Assembly (NCBI RefSeq): GCF_000724545.1
Contig: NZ_JHBV01000014.1
Coordinates: 1 to 64,000, forward strand
DNA: 64,000 nt
Direction: 5' to 3'
Origin: Aureispira sp. CCB-QB1
Lineage (GTDB): Bacteria; Bacteroidota; Bacteroidia; Chitinophagales; Saprospiraceae
Shown: in pieces, positions 25,570 to 34,856 of the stretch
Layout: every line of letters starts with the position of its first letter
Numbering within the stretch: the stretch's first letter is position 1
Position numbers and translations under genes: made by a program
The notes under the pieces: generated by a model
Database searches by the model: none
What the model saw: only the letters and a program-made list of their open reading frames with translations
Told to the model about the DNA's origin: nothing

Positions 25570-27921
25570 ATGAAGTTGTTCAAAATCAACGACAAATTTT
25601 ATGATTATTTGATTGTAATATTGTCAAGTATATTTTTAGTTTATTTTTACGGACCATTACTGATAGCTCCTAATGAATATTTATTTAATAAATACGGAGA
25701 TGGTTTTAGTCATTATTTTAACTTTGTTACCTATGCCAAATATAGCCAAAGTTATTTTGAACACACCATTGCTAACTATCCATATGGAGAGCAAATTATT
25801 TATTTGGATGGTCAACCGTTCTTTGGTGCTTTGACAAAGATACTAATTTCGATATTCCCTTTTTTAGGCGATTATACGGTTGGTATTTTGAATGGCTTGG
25901 CTTTGTTCTCGATTTGGTGGACACCATTGCTATTGTATGGAATTTTAGCACGTCTAGGAGTACAGCGTTTTTTGGCAGTTTGGGGAGCGATGGGCATTCT
26001 TTTCTTAGAACCACAAATCTTTCGTTTAACAGGGCACTATTCTTTATCTTATAGCTGCGCAATACCGCTCACTCTGTATCTGTTGTTGCGAATCTACGAA
26101 CAGATACAAACAACGTTTTGGGCGGGACTTTTATTCTTTTTTAACCTTATGTGGTTGTACACGCACCCTTATTTAGGCTTAATGTGCTGCATGCTAACAG
26201 GGGTAATTCTTTTGTTTTATTGGTGTTATAATATTCGATCCCTTGCTACCAGTGTTAGGTATTATATATTGGGGTTTGTAACAGGCATTTTACCTACTGT
26301 TATCTTTAAATTAGTGACTAGCCTGACAGATACTCATGTTGCCAAACCGATTGACGTTTACGGTTTGTTTGAGTACTGCGGAGAACCAGAAGATGTATTT
26401 TTGCCCAATCATCCTCCATTTAAAAAAACGGCAGAAGAACTACTTGGATACCCCTTGAATCAAACTTGGGAAGGGTGGTCATATATTGGTATTGTAACAA
26501 TGCTCACATTAACCTTAGTTTTAGTAATTAAGCTGGTTAAATTTATTTTGAGGCGCAAAAAAGTAGAGGAAGACAAGATGCATACAGTTGTAAAAATAGC
26601 ATTTTGGGCATCTATTCCGATTTTATTGTTGTCTTGGGCCTATCCTTTTATTCAATATCCCTCTTTATTAGAATATGTCAATCCTATCAAACAATTTCGC
26701 TCTTTGGGACGATTTTCATGGGTATTTTATTATGCATCAACCTTAGTGAGCATCTATTATATTGGAGCTGCTGCTCGTTTTCTGAAAGAAAAAAAACAGG
26801 CTATTTTAGCCGCTTTATTGCTGCTGTTAGCCCCCATGTTGTACATGGTTGAAGGGTATAGCGCTCATGCAGAAGTAGCTACCAATTTGACCCTGCATCC
26901 GAACTATTTTTTAGAAAAAAATCGCCCAGAAGTCTTGAAAGATGGATTGGAGCAAATTAATGTTGAAGATTATCAAGCAATATTGCCTTTGCCTTATTAT
27001 TATCTAGGGTCAGGCAATTTTTACCGACCTGTTTTGGGGGGAACAACACATTTCTCTATTCTAACCTCTGTGCATACAGGTTTGCCTATTGCTACTGCAT
27101 TTGTAGCAAGAGCCGATGTTTGGGAAAGTCGGAACTTAGTTCAATTATGTACTGCTCCTTATTATGATAAAAAAATACAATCGGATTTTCCTTCTAAAAA
27201 GCCATTTTTGATTACTCGTTCCAATTATATGGAGCCTTTGACAGAATATGAGCAAGCAATTTTTAATCGGGCTCGACTTATTTCTATTGACAAAGAAGGG
27301 TATGCTTTATATTCCTTGGAATTTGATGATTTGTTTGTCCAAGAGAACGATGAGGTATTGGAAACATTCCAGCAAAAAATGCCTTCTCTACACCCAAAGG
27401 GAGACTGGCTAGTAGAGGATAGTACGGCAACGGTTTTTTATGAAAATTTTGAAAATCAACCTTCCAAGTATGCCTTTAGAGGGACAGGGGCTTTCAGTGC
27501 TCCTAAGTCAGGTTCTGGAGTCTTTTTGAAGATGCCTTTAGAAGAACAAACCACTCCTGTTACTTATCAAATAAAAGCATGGGTATTTAATGGAGAGATT
27601 GATGCCATGAATTATGTGTTTATAATAGCTTTTGGAGACGATGGTGCTGGTTATCGGCAGGAACTTGGGCAAACTAGACCTGATCGAGCTGCTGTTATCA
27701 ATGGAGATTGGTCGTTGATTGAGTTTAGTGTAACAGTACCACCTAATAAATTTAAGACATTGCACTTAGACCATTATTGTGGGCTGTTGTCCAAACAAAC
27801 TTTATATGTCGATGAGGTGTTAATTTATAGTGGAGAGGGGGATGTCTACAAGGTGGTTCGTGAGGAAAACAATCAAGTTAAGGAGCTTATTTATAATGGT
27901 CATCAAATACTTAGAAAGTAG
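25570..27921 (+). CDS. Polytopic membrane protein, GT-C/YfhO-like
   Basis: This 783-residue protein has about ten to twelve membrane helices in residues 10-430. The first periplasmic loop carries NKYGDGFSHYFNF and PYGEQIIYLDGQP, with an acidic motif as in GT-C fold glycosyltransferases that use lipid-linked sugar donors. The C-terminal 350 residues are soluble: part reads as a beta-sandwich (GSGVFLKMPLEE, YQIKAWVFNGEIDA, KTLHLDHYCG), possibly a carbohydrate-binding module. A role in envelope glycan assembly is likely but the substrate is unknown. The ATG at 25570 (MKLFKIND) is chosen over a TTG 13 codons earlier. It interrupts the SHDxLAK cluster and may be unrelated to it. Confidence 0.6.
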   Translation: MKLFKINDKFYDYLIVILSSIFLVYFYGPLLIAPNEYLFNKYGDGFSHYFNFVTYAKYSQSYFEHTIANYPYGEQIIYLDGQPFFGALTKILISIFPFLGDYTVGILNGLALFSIWWTPLLLYGILARLGVQRFLAVWGAMGILFLEPQIFRLTGHYSLSYSCAIPLTLYLLLRIYEQIQTTFWAGLLFFFNLMWLYTHPYLGLMCCMLTGVILLFYWCYNIRSLATSVRYYILGFVTGILPTVIFKLVTSLTDTHVAKPIDVYGLFEYCGEPEDVFLPNHPPFKKTAEELLGYPLNQTWEGWSYIGIVTMLTLTLVLVIKLVKFILRRKKVEEDKMHTVVKIAFWASIPILLLSWAYPFIQYPSLLEYVNPIKQFRSLGRFSWVFYYASTLVSIYYIGAAARFLKEKKQAILAALLLLLAPMLYMVEGYSAHAEVATNLTLHPNYFLEKNRPEVLKDGLEQINVEDYQAILPLPYYYLGSGNFYRPVLGGTTHFSILTSVHTGLPIATAFVARADVWESRNLVQLCTAPYYDKKIQSDFPSKKPFLITRSNYMEPLTEYEQAIFNRARLISIDKEGYALYSLEFDDLFVQENDEVLETFQQKMPSLHPKGDWLVEDSTATVFYENFENQPSKYAFRGTGAFSAPKSGSGVFLKMPLEEQTTPVTYQIKAWVFNGEIDAMNYVFIIAFGDDGAGYRQELGQTRPDRAAVINGDWSLIEFSVTVPPNKFKTLHLDHYCGLLSKQTLYVDEVLIYSGEGDVYKVVREENNQVKELIYNGHQILRK

Positions 27922-28206
27922 GAGCATAAATGGTAACGTGTAGAATATAGCGATACTTAATGTGAAAAATCGTGCTAAGTTGATTATTAGTAAAAAAAAA
28001 AGTTTAGATGATTAAGTTGTTGATAATTAGATAAATAAGAGGTTGTTTTGGAGCTTATGTAACAATGAAGCAAAAAAATAAGCTTATTGTAGAGGCTTGT
28101 GTTTGAGAGGCAAGAAATAAAATTATTAAATGAAGTGGATGTATTTTTATTTCCTCTCTAATAAAATGCTTAAATTAGAGATCAAAGAGATATTTAACGA
28201 TTAAAA

Positions 28207-29235
28207 ATGAAAATAGAGCTATCACACGATTTATTAGCCAAGAAAATTTATGACAAGGCTTCTACAGAGGATAAAATGCTGATCAAAATCAGGAATTTTA
28301 TTAAGAATCGTTTTGCCTATTTCAAAGAAAATAAAGTGCTGTTGTCTAGAGAAGATTTGGATTATATTAGTCCTTATTTGAAACAATTAACTTTAGAACA
28401 ACATGAACTTATTTTTATAGATCGTAGCAAACAAGCTTTAGTGCTTCAACGAGCTGTAATTATTGGAATCGCGATTGCTGTCGTATTTGTAATTACCTAC
28501 TTTATGAATAAGACAGAGCAAGTAAAAGTAGAAAACCAAGAGCTTTTGGCAAAACAATTATTGGAGTATAAAGAAATAGAAGCAGAGGCACAAGCATTAT
28601 CTAGTGCTTTGGTAGAAAGTAGAGAAGGTTTGGATGCAACTAAAGAGGAATTGCGTTTGGCCTTGTTGAAGTTGCAGCAGAAAAACGATACTTTACTGCA
28701 CGATTATGCTTCTTACAAGGTTCATCACGATGATGATAAAGAGCAATTGTTGCAAGAATTAAAAATTGCACAATCTTCTAAATTGAGTGAATTGGCAGCT
28801 CCTATTGTCTACGATAATCGGAAATATGCTTTTCAGTTAGCTAGAAAGGCGTGGGAACTGAATCCCGAAAATCAACAAGCTATGAAAGTCATTTATCAAA
28901 GTGTTGATGCTACGCTCGAAACGCCTTTTTCTAAACAGAAAACTCGAAACTATATTAAATGGAATGCTAAAAAATGGGGAGAGTTGAGTGATAAAAAAAT
29001 GCGAGCTATTTTTAATCCTAAAAATGCTGTTGTTGCAGACAATAAGGAGAAAAAAATTGCCGAACAAATTGAACAGGTGACAAAAGAACCTGAGCCGCCT
29101 ACCATGAATTTTGTCCCCGAACCTCAACGACAACAAAAAGTGCAAGCTGAAATTAATAAATTGCAACAAAAATTACAAGATCAAATTCAGCAACAACCCC
29201 CAAAACCCAAAGGACCTATTAATTTTCCTAAATAA
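28207..29235 (+). CDS. SHDxLAK-module membrane coiled-coil protein, paralogue 2
   Basis: This 342-residue paralogue begins MKIELSHDLLAKKIYDKAS (ATG start). It has LLSREDLDYISPYL at about 49-62, a membrane helix at about 78-99, a coiled coil at about 100-190, and the TPR-like YAFQLARKAWELNPENQQAM at about 206-225. A second conserved segment, GELSDKKMRAIFNPKNAVVA, lies at about 256-275. The tail is rich in Gln and Pro. It is the first gene of a tight three-gene unit: paralogue 3 starts 4 bases after its stop. Function is not known; the architecture suggests a membrane-bound adaptor or sensor. Confidence 0.75.
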   Translation: MKIELSHDLLAKKIYDKASTEDKMLIKIRNFIKNRFAYFKENKVLLSREDLDYISPYLKQLTLEQHELIFIDRSKQALVLQRAVIIGIAIAVVFVITYFMNKTEQVKVENQELLAKQLLEYKEIEAEAQALSSALVESREGLDATKEELRLALLKLQQKNDTLLHDYASYKVHHDDDKEQLLQELKIAQSSKLSELAAPIVYDNRKYAFQLARKAWELNPENQQAMKVIYQSVDATLETPFSKQKTRNYIKWNAKKWGELSDKKMRAIFNPKNAVVADNKEKKIAEQIEQVTKEPEPPTMNFVPEPQRQQKVQAEINKLQQKLQDQIQQQPPKPKGPINFPK

Positions 29236-29239
29236 GACC

Positions 29240-30877
29240 ATGAAATTAGAGTTATCACACGATTCATTAGCTAAGACGATTTATGATAAGGCTTCTGCTG
29301 AAGATAAAATTCTTATTAAAAAGCGAAACTTTATCACAAGACGTTATGAATACTACCAAGCATCGGGCGTCTTGCTGGATTTAGAAGGTGTGCAATATGT
29401 TCTTCCTTATTTAGACAAGTTAAGCTTGAATAGTGCTGTGCTGGCGTTTATCAAAAAAAGTGAACGACATACCAAACGTAGGCAATTTATGATTAGAACT
29501 ACTGTACTAGCTAGCTCTATAGTCTTACTGATATTTGGAATACAGGCTTCTGTTGTCTTCTTTAGTTTGCAAGAGAATTTAGAAAATAAACAGGCGCTTC
29601 AGTTAGAGTTAAAAGAAATTCAGAAACAACGAAGTATAGCAGAAAATAGAGCGCAAACATTGCTTAATGGAGCAGGTTCTATTAGTCAACAAGATTTGCA
29701 AGATGTCGATGTTGTTAAACAAATGATCATTCAATATGATACTTTAGGAAAACAGCATATGAATCTGGCACGACAAAGAGATTTGGCTCAGTCTGCTGCC
29801 TTGAGCGACCTAGCTAAAAAAGCTTTGGAACAAGGAGATCCTACTTATGCCAATCAATTGGCTTCAAAAGCTTGGGAGTTGAATCCAGAAAATAAGCAGG
29901 CTTTAGAAATGATCGCAACAATTAATCAAAAAAATCAAATTGCTTTTTCCGAATTACCCGTAGAGCAACAGGCTTCATACGTCAAACAATCCCAACAAGT
30001 AATGGGGAGGTTGGGTGAGGATGATTTTCGAGCAATCTTTTCGGAAGATAATAATGTTATTAAGAACCATAAGGCTACGGTTTTGCAAAGTGTTGTTTCT
30101 TCTAAGAAAAATAATAATATCAATAATAACGACGGTGCACCTGCCAAAACACCAGTATTACACCAAGTTATTCAGCAGAAAAAGCCCCCAAAAGATGATT
30201 TTAACAATTTGAAGAAACCAAAGAAAATCACTCCTATAAAGCCAATTGATGGCAAAAAAGGCGAGGAGGATAAGAAAAAAATCATTTCTCCTAAAAATTC
30301 TAAAATCAATGGGGAAGATCCTAAAAATAACACGATAACCAAAAAGGACAAAATCAATTTTCCCAAGCCGCCTAAAGATGATATCCTAATCAAGGATAAC
30401 GCCAACATAAAGACACCTATCCAGCAAAAAAAGGACAAAATGAACGCTCCTAATTATGACGATTGTTCTGTTGTTGCAAAGGAGGCAAATCAATGGTTTA
30501 GAGTTCAAAGTACATCTAATTGGGCGTTGCAAATGATGGCGAACAACAACCAACAATTGTTTATTCGTTTTGTTCCAAGTGGGCGAGAAAGCAATATTCC
30601 AAAGCTTACACAACTAAAGGTGTTGTTATCTAATGGTCAAACGAAGGTGTTAAACTTAATCAATCCGCAGCATAAAAGGAGTGGTGCCGTTGTTTATCAG
30701 GTTAGTATTGGGATGAAGGATACAAAATTTATGAAAGGGCAAAAAATAAGAGGGCTTTCATTTGGGTTGGATGTAGGACGTTTAAACCCTTCTTCGATTT
30801 TTGATCGAGAACGACCATTGCTGCTTGATGGTGCAACACAAAACAAATTATTAGGAATCAGTAAGTGCTTATTATGA
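29240..30877 (+). CDS. SHDxLAK-module membrane coiled-coil protein, paralogue 3, with extra C-terminal domain
   Basis: This 545-residue paralogue begins MKLELSHDSLAKTIYDKAS, with the ATG four bases after the stop of paralogue 2. The shared parts are the module (1-75), a membrane helix at about 80-105, coiled coil, the TPR-like YANQLASKAWELNPENKQAL at about 193-212, and GRLGEDDFRAIFSEDNNVI. It then adds a Lys/Pro/Asn-rich linker of about 120 residues and a unique C-terminal domain of about 135 residues (EANQWFRVQST, QQLFIRFVPSGRE, KIRGLSFGLDVGRL) that looks beta-rich. No family is recognised for that domain. Its stop overlaps the start of paralogue 4 (ATGA). Confidence 0.75.
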   Translation: MKLELSHDSLAKTIYDKASAEDKILIKKRNFITRRYEYYQASGVLLDLEGVQYVLPYLDKLSLNSAVLAFIKKSERHTKRRQFMIRTTVLASSIVLLIFGIQASVVFFSLQENLENKQALQLELKEIQKQRSIAENRAQTLLNGAGSISQQDLQDVDVVKQMIIQYDTLGKQHMNLARQRDLAQSAALSDLAKKALEQGDPTYANQLASKAWELNPENKQALEMIATINQKNQIAFSELPVEQQASYVKQSQQVMGRLGEDDFRAIFSEDNNVIKNHKATVLQSVVSSKKNNNINNNDGAPAKTPVLHQVIQQKKPPKDDFNNLKKPKKITPIKPIDGKKGEEDKKKIISPKNSKINGEDPKNNTITKKDKINFPKPPKDDILIKDNANIKTPIQQKKDKMNAPNYDDCSVVAKEANQWFRVQSTSNWALQMMANNNQQLFIRFVPSGRESNIPKLTQLKVLLSNGQTKVLNLINPQHKRSGAVVYQVSIGMKDTKFMKGQKIRGLSFGLDVGRLNPSSIFDRERPLLLDGATQNKLLGISKCLL

Positions 30878-31767
30878 AACTAGAATTATCACACGATAGC
30901 TTAGCCAAAAGCATTTATGATAAGTTTTCTGCGGAAGACAAGATGCGGGCACAAATTCGCCAATTGTTAAGAGAGCGTTTGATTTATTATAAGGATTATC
31001 AAAGGTTATTGACAAAGGATGATTTGAATTACATTGATCCGTATATTGATTCTATAGAGTTGGGTAAGGAAGAGTTAAATCTTGTCAGAGAGAGTCAACA
31101 AAAAATAAAACGCAGAAAAAAGCAAATCACGTCTGTTGTTGTTGGTGGTATTGTTTTGTTAACTATTTTTAATTTAATTACTCGATCGTTGAATGGTAAA
31201 AATGCAGTTTTGCTAGAAGAAGAGGAAGAAGAGATTAAAATCTTGGCAAGAGAAGATTCGCTGAAAAAAGCTGCTGAAATGAGAGCAGATACCTTATATC
31301 AGCAATTGATGGCACAAAACCCTGAATTTACCAAAGAATTAATCGCTAGTTTTGATACTTTGAAAAGCACTAAAAAAGTAGTAGAAAAGGAACGAAATAT
31401 TGCTCAATCGGCTACGCTTAGCGCGTTGGGAGAAGCAGCAATGGAACAAGACGATAAAAATTATGCTTTTCGATTGGCTGCCAAAGCTTGGGAATTAAAT
31501 CCAGAAAATAAACTAGCTTGTGAATTGTTATACAAGATTAGTAGCAATTCTAATTATGACGAGGATTATCAAGAAGAGCAAGTCACACAACTCAGTAAAA
31601 AAGAACATCACACGTATATTGCGAATTTAATTGCGAAAGAACGGAATGAGAATGGTCGTGGAAGATTGGATGAACAAAAGATGCAACTAATTTTTAATCA
31701 ACAAAATACGGTTGTTCAGAAAAAAGAAGAAGGTGTTCGCAAGAGAATAGAACGTTACATTGAATAA
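30874..31767 (+). CDS. SHDxLAK-module membrane coiled-coil protein, paralogue 4
   Basis: This 297-residue paralogue begins MKLELSHDSLAKSIYDKFS; the ATG overlaps the upstream stop codon by the ATGA arrangement, so translation is coupled. It has LLTKDDLNYIDPYI, a membrane helix at about 81-103 (ITSVVVGGIVLLTIFNLI), coiled coil, the TPR-like YAFRLAAKAWELNPENKLA at about 197-215, and GRLDEQKMQLIFNQQNTVV near the C terminus. It is the last gene of the unit. The caspase-like gene starts 231 bases further on the same strand. Confidence 0.75.
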   Translation: MKLELSHDSLAKSIYDKFSAEDKMRAQIRQLLRERLIYYKDYQRLLTKDDLNYIDPYIDSIELGKEELNLVRESQQKIKRRKKQITSVVVGGIVLLTIFNLITRSLNGKNAVLLEEEEEEIKILAREDSLKKAAEMRADTLYQQLMAQNPEFTKELIASFDTLKSTKKVVEKERNIAQSATLSALGEAAMEQDDKNYAFRLAAKAWELNPENKLACELLYKISSNSNYDEDYQEEQVTQLSKKEHHTYIANLIAKERNENGRGRLDEQKMQLIFNQQNTVVQKKEEGVRKRIERYIE

Positions 31768-31833
31768 TATCCCGTTGCTTTTTAGTCTTAAGGTTAGTGG
31801 AGTGTATCTGTAATGACGGTTGTATGATTTTAT

Positions 31834-31875
31834 TGGACTACTTCTGCGTAGTTTCAATGGAGTAATGAGCTAACA
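31834..31875 (-). repeat. Short dispersed repeat, copy 3 (reverse orientation)
   Basis: TACTTCTGCGTAGTTTCAATGGAGTAATGAGCTAAC is the reverse-strand form of the short repeat (compare 40828). It lies between SHDxLAK paralogue 4 and the caspase-like gene; the rest of that 231-base gap holds no recognisable promoter. Confidence 0.55.
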
Positions 31876-31998
31876 TTATTTAGAAAATCTTTGTTAAGTA
31901 CTAAAATTAACTTGTATGCGTTCAAGGTGTTGGTTTTGAGGTGTATGTGTTGAAGGTGTGCTCTTGTTTTGCTCTCTAAACTCTAATATTATTTTCAG

Positions 31999-34728
31999 AT
32001 GGAAAAAAAAAAATGTTATGCATTGTTCATTGGTATTAATACTTATGAGAATGAAAAAGTAGCTAATTTGAGTGGCTGTATTCAAGACGCCAAGCGGTTG
32101 TTAACTTATATTGAGTCTAATCTGAATCAGCAAAAATATGAACTAAGGGCAACAACTTTGTTTACAGGTTCTAATACACCTCCAACACGCCAGAATATTA
32201 TAGATAAAATAGAACAGCATTTGGGACAAGCTAAAAAAGGTGATATGGTCTTGTTGTTTTATGCTGGGCATGGCTCAAAAGAAAAAGCACCGAATGGATT
32301 TAATGAAGCAGATGGAAATTTTCAGACTTTGGTTCCTTGTGATGCTCGTAATACCGATGAAAATGGCATTGTGATTCGAAATATTTTGGATAAGGAAATT
32401 CGTTTTTTGCTGCATGAATTGTGGGAAAAAGAGCAACCAGAAATCATCTTTATTCAAGATTCTTGTCACTCTACAGGAGCATCGAGAGAATCCGAGCAAC
32501 TGGCAGTTGTTTTAGATGAGTTGAAAGAATTGGAACAAGCCCTTCAGGAAGAAAATGAACCAGAACCAACGTTAGCAGCCCCACAGCCTAGGTATACCGC
32601 TCCCACAGATTTTGAAAAGCGAGGAGATGTATGGTCCAATGCTACCCAAGAAGACTTGGTAAGAACATATACGGGCTTGCGAAAGGCTTCTACATGGATA
32701 GATGCGGTTTTATCTTCTAGCAATGAAGTTGCTTCTATTGAGTTGCCCATGGCTGAACATATCCACTTAGCGGCTTGTGACAAACATCAATTTGCCTATG
32801 AAATACCATTGCAAGGCGGAGTATTTACAAGTCATTTGTTAGATATTTTAGAAGCCTCTCAGAATGCCATTTCTTATCAAGATTTGTTTAATCGTATCAG
32901 AATGAATATTGGCGGGGTCTACCAACAGACACCAGACTTGTATGTATATAGCCCTAACTTTAAGAAGCGTCACGAAATCTTTTTGGGTGATTTGTTGGTG
33001 CGTGGAGCAGTGCCTGCACAACGAGACATAGATGCGTTTGATGGGTTTTATCCTGTCGTGCCCAAAGGAAGAACGGAGTGGCAAATTAAGGCAGGAGAAT
33101 TAGAGTTGTTGCCTAGCTTGGATGGTAAGATAAAAGCAATACCAATTGAGGTATTTCTACAAGACCAACAACCTACGGGGCAATCCAATGCAGTGATTGA
33201 TTATGTCGCATCGGGTTATAGTCGAGTTACTTTAATAAATGCGACATTCGACCGTAGAAAACATCGCAATCAGCTTTATGCAAAAATTCCATCTAGGTAT
33301 ATGCGCCGATGGAGGGTTGCGATTTGTGTCGATACAGGACAATCAGGAGGCAATACAGTTGTCCTATTTGAAAATTACGCTCCAAGAAAAAGCTTGAAAA
33401 ACTTTCAAAGTGATGGAGGTCCTGCCATTAGGATGGCTCCAAAAGTTGATACAGCAGATTTTGTTGTCAAGGTCGCCAAAGGGTGGTTGGCTTTGTATCA
33501 AAAGGATGGCACATTCATTTTTTATGCAACGGCTTTGCAGTACGAAAAGGAGGGGAAAAGAACAACAATTCCTATTATTAAGAAAGAAGGAGAAGCAACG
33601 TTGTATAAATATAAAAATGGAAAAGAAACCCTTTTAGATTGGACGGGAGATTATCATATAACGAGCACAGAAAAAGCTTCTGTAGCTCCTATATTTGAAT
33701 ATTTGGCTTTGGTGTATCAAAAAAATCCTAAAAAAAATATTCATGTCTTTTTTGAAGAAACCGTAGGACAGAATGCTTTTACCCAATTTCAGGAGACTCA
33801 GCAAGATGTTTTGGAGTATTATGCCCCATTTATTAATTGGACAAGTCCAGAAAAAGCAGCGTATATCTTAAAAACAGAGTCTGATGGATTTGCTGTTTAT
33901 CCGTATCGGAATGGGGTAGAAGGCAGAGTGCCTGCTTTTCGAAAAACATCAAGTTTAAGCATAAAAGATGGCTATCGGGTTATATTATCCCTACAAAAAA
34001 TCTGTAAATGGCAAACGGTTTACCATTTATATAATAAGTTGCAGGAAACTACAACAGCAAACCATCAATTTGAGTTTGAATTCAAATTGTATCATGCCGC
34101 CGCAACAAAATCTAGAGATTTAGAGCCTAATCGAATACATAGTACGGTGTGTTTGAAAAGTTGGAACACGGATCATTTTGAAGATGTATCGCGTGGTTTG
34201 AGTCGGTCGTTAAATGAGTTGAATACAGGAGGAAGTCCCATTCGGTTTTTGTACAATCCTTTGTATCCTTCTACAGTTCTTTTGGATTTTGATTTGGCAA
34301 TTCACCACTTGAAAGGATCGGAAAATGTATATGTTTCAACGTTATTGCTAGATAGCAATTATGCTATTTTACCTTTACAGAAGGCAATGGGGAGTAATTT
34401 ATTACCGCCCAAAAACTTAAGCACAGATAAAGGAGGAACATTGGTGTTGAATGGATTGGAGTTGCATCAGCCGCCGCAAATGAAGCACTTTCCTCAGGAA
34501 GTAGAGGCAGTGGTATTTTACCTAAAAATCTTTATTGCCTACCAGCGTTTTGATATATCTGGGTTACTTCAGACAGGTTTACCTGCTCCTGCCCCTAAAT
34601 TAGCAGAATATGCTTCTGCCCAAGAAGGTACTAGAGCAATGTTGAAGAAACCACCGAAAACAGAAGATACAGGTAGTTGGATGTCGTTTACAATTCCTAT
34701 TTTAGTGCAACGTGAGGAACGACCTTAA
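31999..34728 (+). CDS. Caspase-like (peptidase C14) protein with large C-terminal region
   Basis: This 909-residue protein has a caspase/metacaspase domain at about residues 1-335. The first strand is YALFIGINTYEN; the catalytic histidine lies in FYAGHGSKEKA (about residue 92), and the cysteine follows the strand IIFIQDSCHSTG (about residue 158). The second half of the fold includes GVFTSHLLDIL. No signal peptide is seen, so it should act in the cytoplasm. Residues 340-909 show no recognised domain; they are mixed alpha/beta and include repeated short segments (FAVYPYRNGVEG, FIFYATALQYEK). In bacteria such proteases often act as effectors of defence or signalling. The four SHDxLAK membrane proteins just upstream are its likely partners by context only. 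Confidence 0.8.
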   Translation: MEKKKCYALFIGINTYENEKVANLSGCIQDAKRLLTYIESNLNQQKYELRATTLFTGSNTPPTRQNIIDKIEQHLGQAKKGDMVLLFYAGHGSKEKAPNGFNEADGNFQTLVPCDARNTDENGIVIRNILDKEIRFLLHELWEKEQPEIIFIQDSCHSTGASRESEQLAVVLDELKELEQALQEENEPEPTLAAPQPRYTAPTDFEKRGDVWSNATQEDLVRTYTGLRKASTWIDAVLSSSNEVASIELPMAEHIHLAACDKHQFAYEIPLQGGVFTSHLLDILEASQNAISYQDLFNRIRMNIGGVYQQTPDLYVYSPNFKKRHEIFLGDLLVRGAVPAQRDIDAFDGFYPVVPKGRTEWQIKAGELELLPSLDGKIKAIPIEVFLQDQQPTGQSNAVIDYVASGYSRVTLINATFDRRKHRNQLYAKIPSRYMRRWRVAICVDTGQSGGNTVVLFENYAPRKSLKNFQSDGGPAIRMAPKVDTADFVVKVAKGWLALYQKDGTFIFYATALQYEKEGKRTTIPIIKKEGEATLYKYKNGKETLLDWTGDYHITSTEKASVAPIFEYLALVYQKNPKKNIHVFFEETVGQNAFTQFQETQQDVLEYYAPFINWTSPEKAAYILKTESDGFAVYPYRNGVEGRVPAFRKTSSLSIKDGYRVILSLQKICKWQTVYHLYNKLQETTTANHQFEFEFKLYHAAATKSRDLEPNRIHSTVCLKSWNTDHFEDVSRGLSRSLNELNTGGSPIRFLYNPLYPSTVLLDFDLAIHHLKGSENVYVSTLLLDSNYAILPLQKAMGSNLLPPKNLSTDKGGTLVLNGLELHQPPQMKHFPQEVEAVVFYLKIFIAYQRFDISGLLQTGLPAPAPKLAEYASAQEGTRAMLKKPPKTEDTGSWMSFTIPILVQREERP

Positions 34729-34856
34729 AAAATATGTTCGTTGTCGGAATTTTGTGCGATTAGAGGATATTGATAGAAATTTGGGTCAAGGGTATATTTA
34801 TGATGCCATTTGAGTGATGAAGAAAAGTTAGCTGCAAAGAAAAAACTAAAATAACT

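Noticed and set aside
29111-29239. 43-codon N-terminal extension of SHDxLAK paralogue 3 overlapping paralogue 2
   Set aside because: All four paralogues begin at the Met-Lys-(I/L)-Glu position, and the extension overlaps coding sequence of the upstream gene.
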